Origin: Phycisphaerales bacterium
GTDB taxonomy: Bacteria > Planctomycetota > Phycisphaerae > Phycisphaerales > UBA1924
DNA: 5,780 nucleotides
Reading direction: 5' to 3'
Assembly: GCA_030680655.1 (NCBI GenBank)
Contig: JAUXUZ010000419.1
Coordinates: 1-5,780 of the forward strand
In this document: positions 5,540-5,780 of the stretch, one piece after another
How positions within the stretch are numbered: position 1 is the stretch's first letter
Layout: every line of letters begins with the position of its first letter
Translations under genes and position numbers: made by a program
Notes under the pieces: model-generated
The model's input: only the letters and a program-made list of their open reading frames with translations
Told to the model about the DNA's origin: nothing
Database searches by the model: none

Positions 5540-5780
5540 ATGGCGTTCTCACGTCCCGCCCCGTCCTCTTCCGCTCCCTCCAACGGTTTCAAGCCCAAGG
5601 CTCCCGTCGAGGTCAAAGCGGACCCCAAAGCTGAAACCAAGACCGTTGCACCGGCTCCTGCGGTGAAGCCCGCTGTTTCGTCCGCGCCTGTCGCGGGTGC
5701 GAAGCCCGGGGCTGCCCCCGCTCCGCTGCCCGTGCGTACCGCCGGTGCACCGGCCGGCGCGGTCCACCCCACGCCCACCA
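5540..5780 (+). CDS. N-terminal part of a Pro/Ala/Lys-rich protein, cut by window end
   Basis: The frame starts with ATG GCG TTC after a good ribosome site and runs to the window edge without a stop, giving the first 80 residues (MAFSRPAPSSSAPSNGFKPK...). The visible part is low complexity, rich in Pro, Ala, Ser, Val and Lys, with repeated PAPAVKP- and AGAKPGAAPAP-like stretches, and is surely disordered. There is no hydrophobic segment or signal peptide, so the protein is probably cytoplasmic or membrane-anchored further on. Such tails precede folded domains in many bacterial proteins (cytoskeletal bactofilins, secretion or polar proteins), but nothing here picks one. It has its own promoter, a possible operator and a long leader, which suggests regulated expression. 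Function unknown. Confidence 0.75.
   Translation, partial: MAFSRPAPSSSAPSNGFKPKAPVEVKADPKAETKTVAPAPAVKPAVSSAPVAGAKPGAAPAPLPVRTAGAPAGAVHPTPT

Overview
The window is GC-rich. It carries five protein genes, two of them on the plus strand at the right-hand end, with the other three read leftward from about 4750 to 96. The high GC content, the MccB-type carboxylase with an unusual linker and the PAS-hybrid kinase would fit a free-living Planctomycetota/Phycisphaerae-like bacterium, possibly from a metagenome. That placement is a weak inference: no rRNA or other marker gene is present.

Layout. Positions 1-91 are 13 perfect copies of the heptamer TACCGAT, cut by the window edge. Four bases further on, the minus-strand gene birA (biotin-protein ligase without a DNA-binding domain) ends. 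Its start overlaps the end of a membrane-bound PAS/HisKA/HATPase/REC hybrid histidine kinase. After a 161-bp gap upstream comes an MccB-like carboxyltransferase (beta) subunit of a biotin-dependent acyl-CoA carboxylase. Across a 57-bp divergent gap, a 141-aa uncharacterised protein is read rightward. A 307-bp intergenic region follows, with a good sigma70-type promoter, an inverted repeat straddling its -35 box and several hairpins. The window ends inside a gene for a Pro/Ala/Lys-rich protein.

How the parts fit. The carboxylase needs a biotinylated partner subunit, and BirA is the enzyme that attaches biotin, so finding both on one strand makes functional sense. The biotin carboxylase/BCCP subunit is not in the window. 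The kinase between them has no visible link to biotin, but its stop codon overlaps the birA start, so the two are probably translated from one message.

The most striking structure is a 54-bp nested perfect palindrome (3722-3775) lying in frame inside the carboxylase gene. It adds exactly 18 codons at the junction before the C-terminal carboxyltransferase lobe. It looks like a protein-coding palindromic repeat element comparable in concept to the Rickettsia palindromic elements. A second, low-GC, repeat-like patch (3873-3912) lies about 100 bp away in the same interdomain linker. The heptamer array and the promoter/operator/leader region at 5319-5539 are the other places worth a second look.
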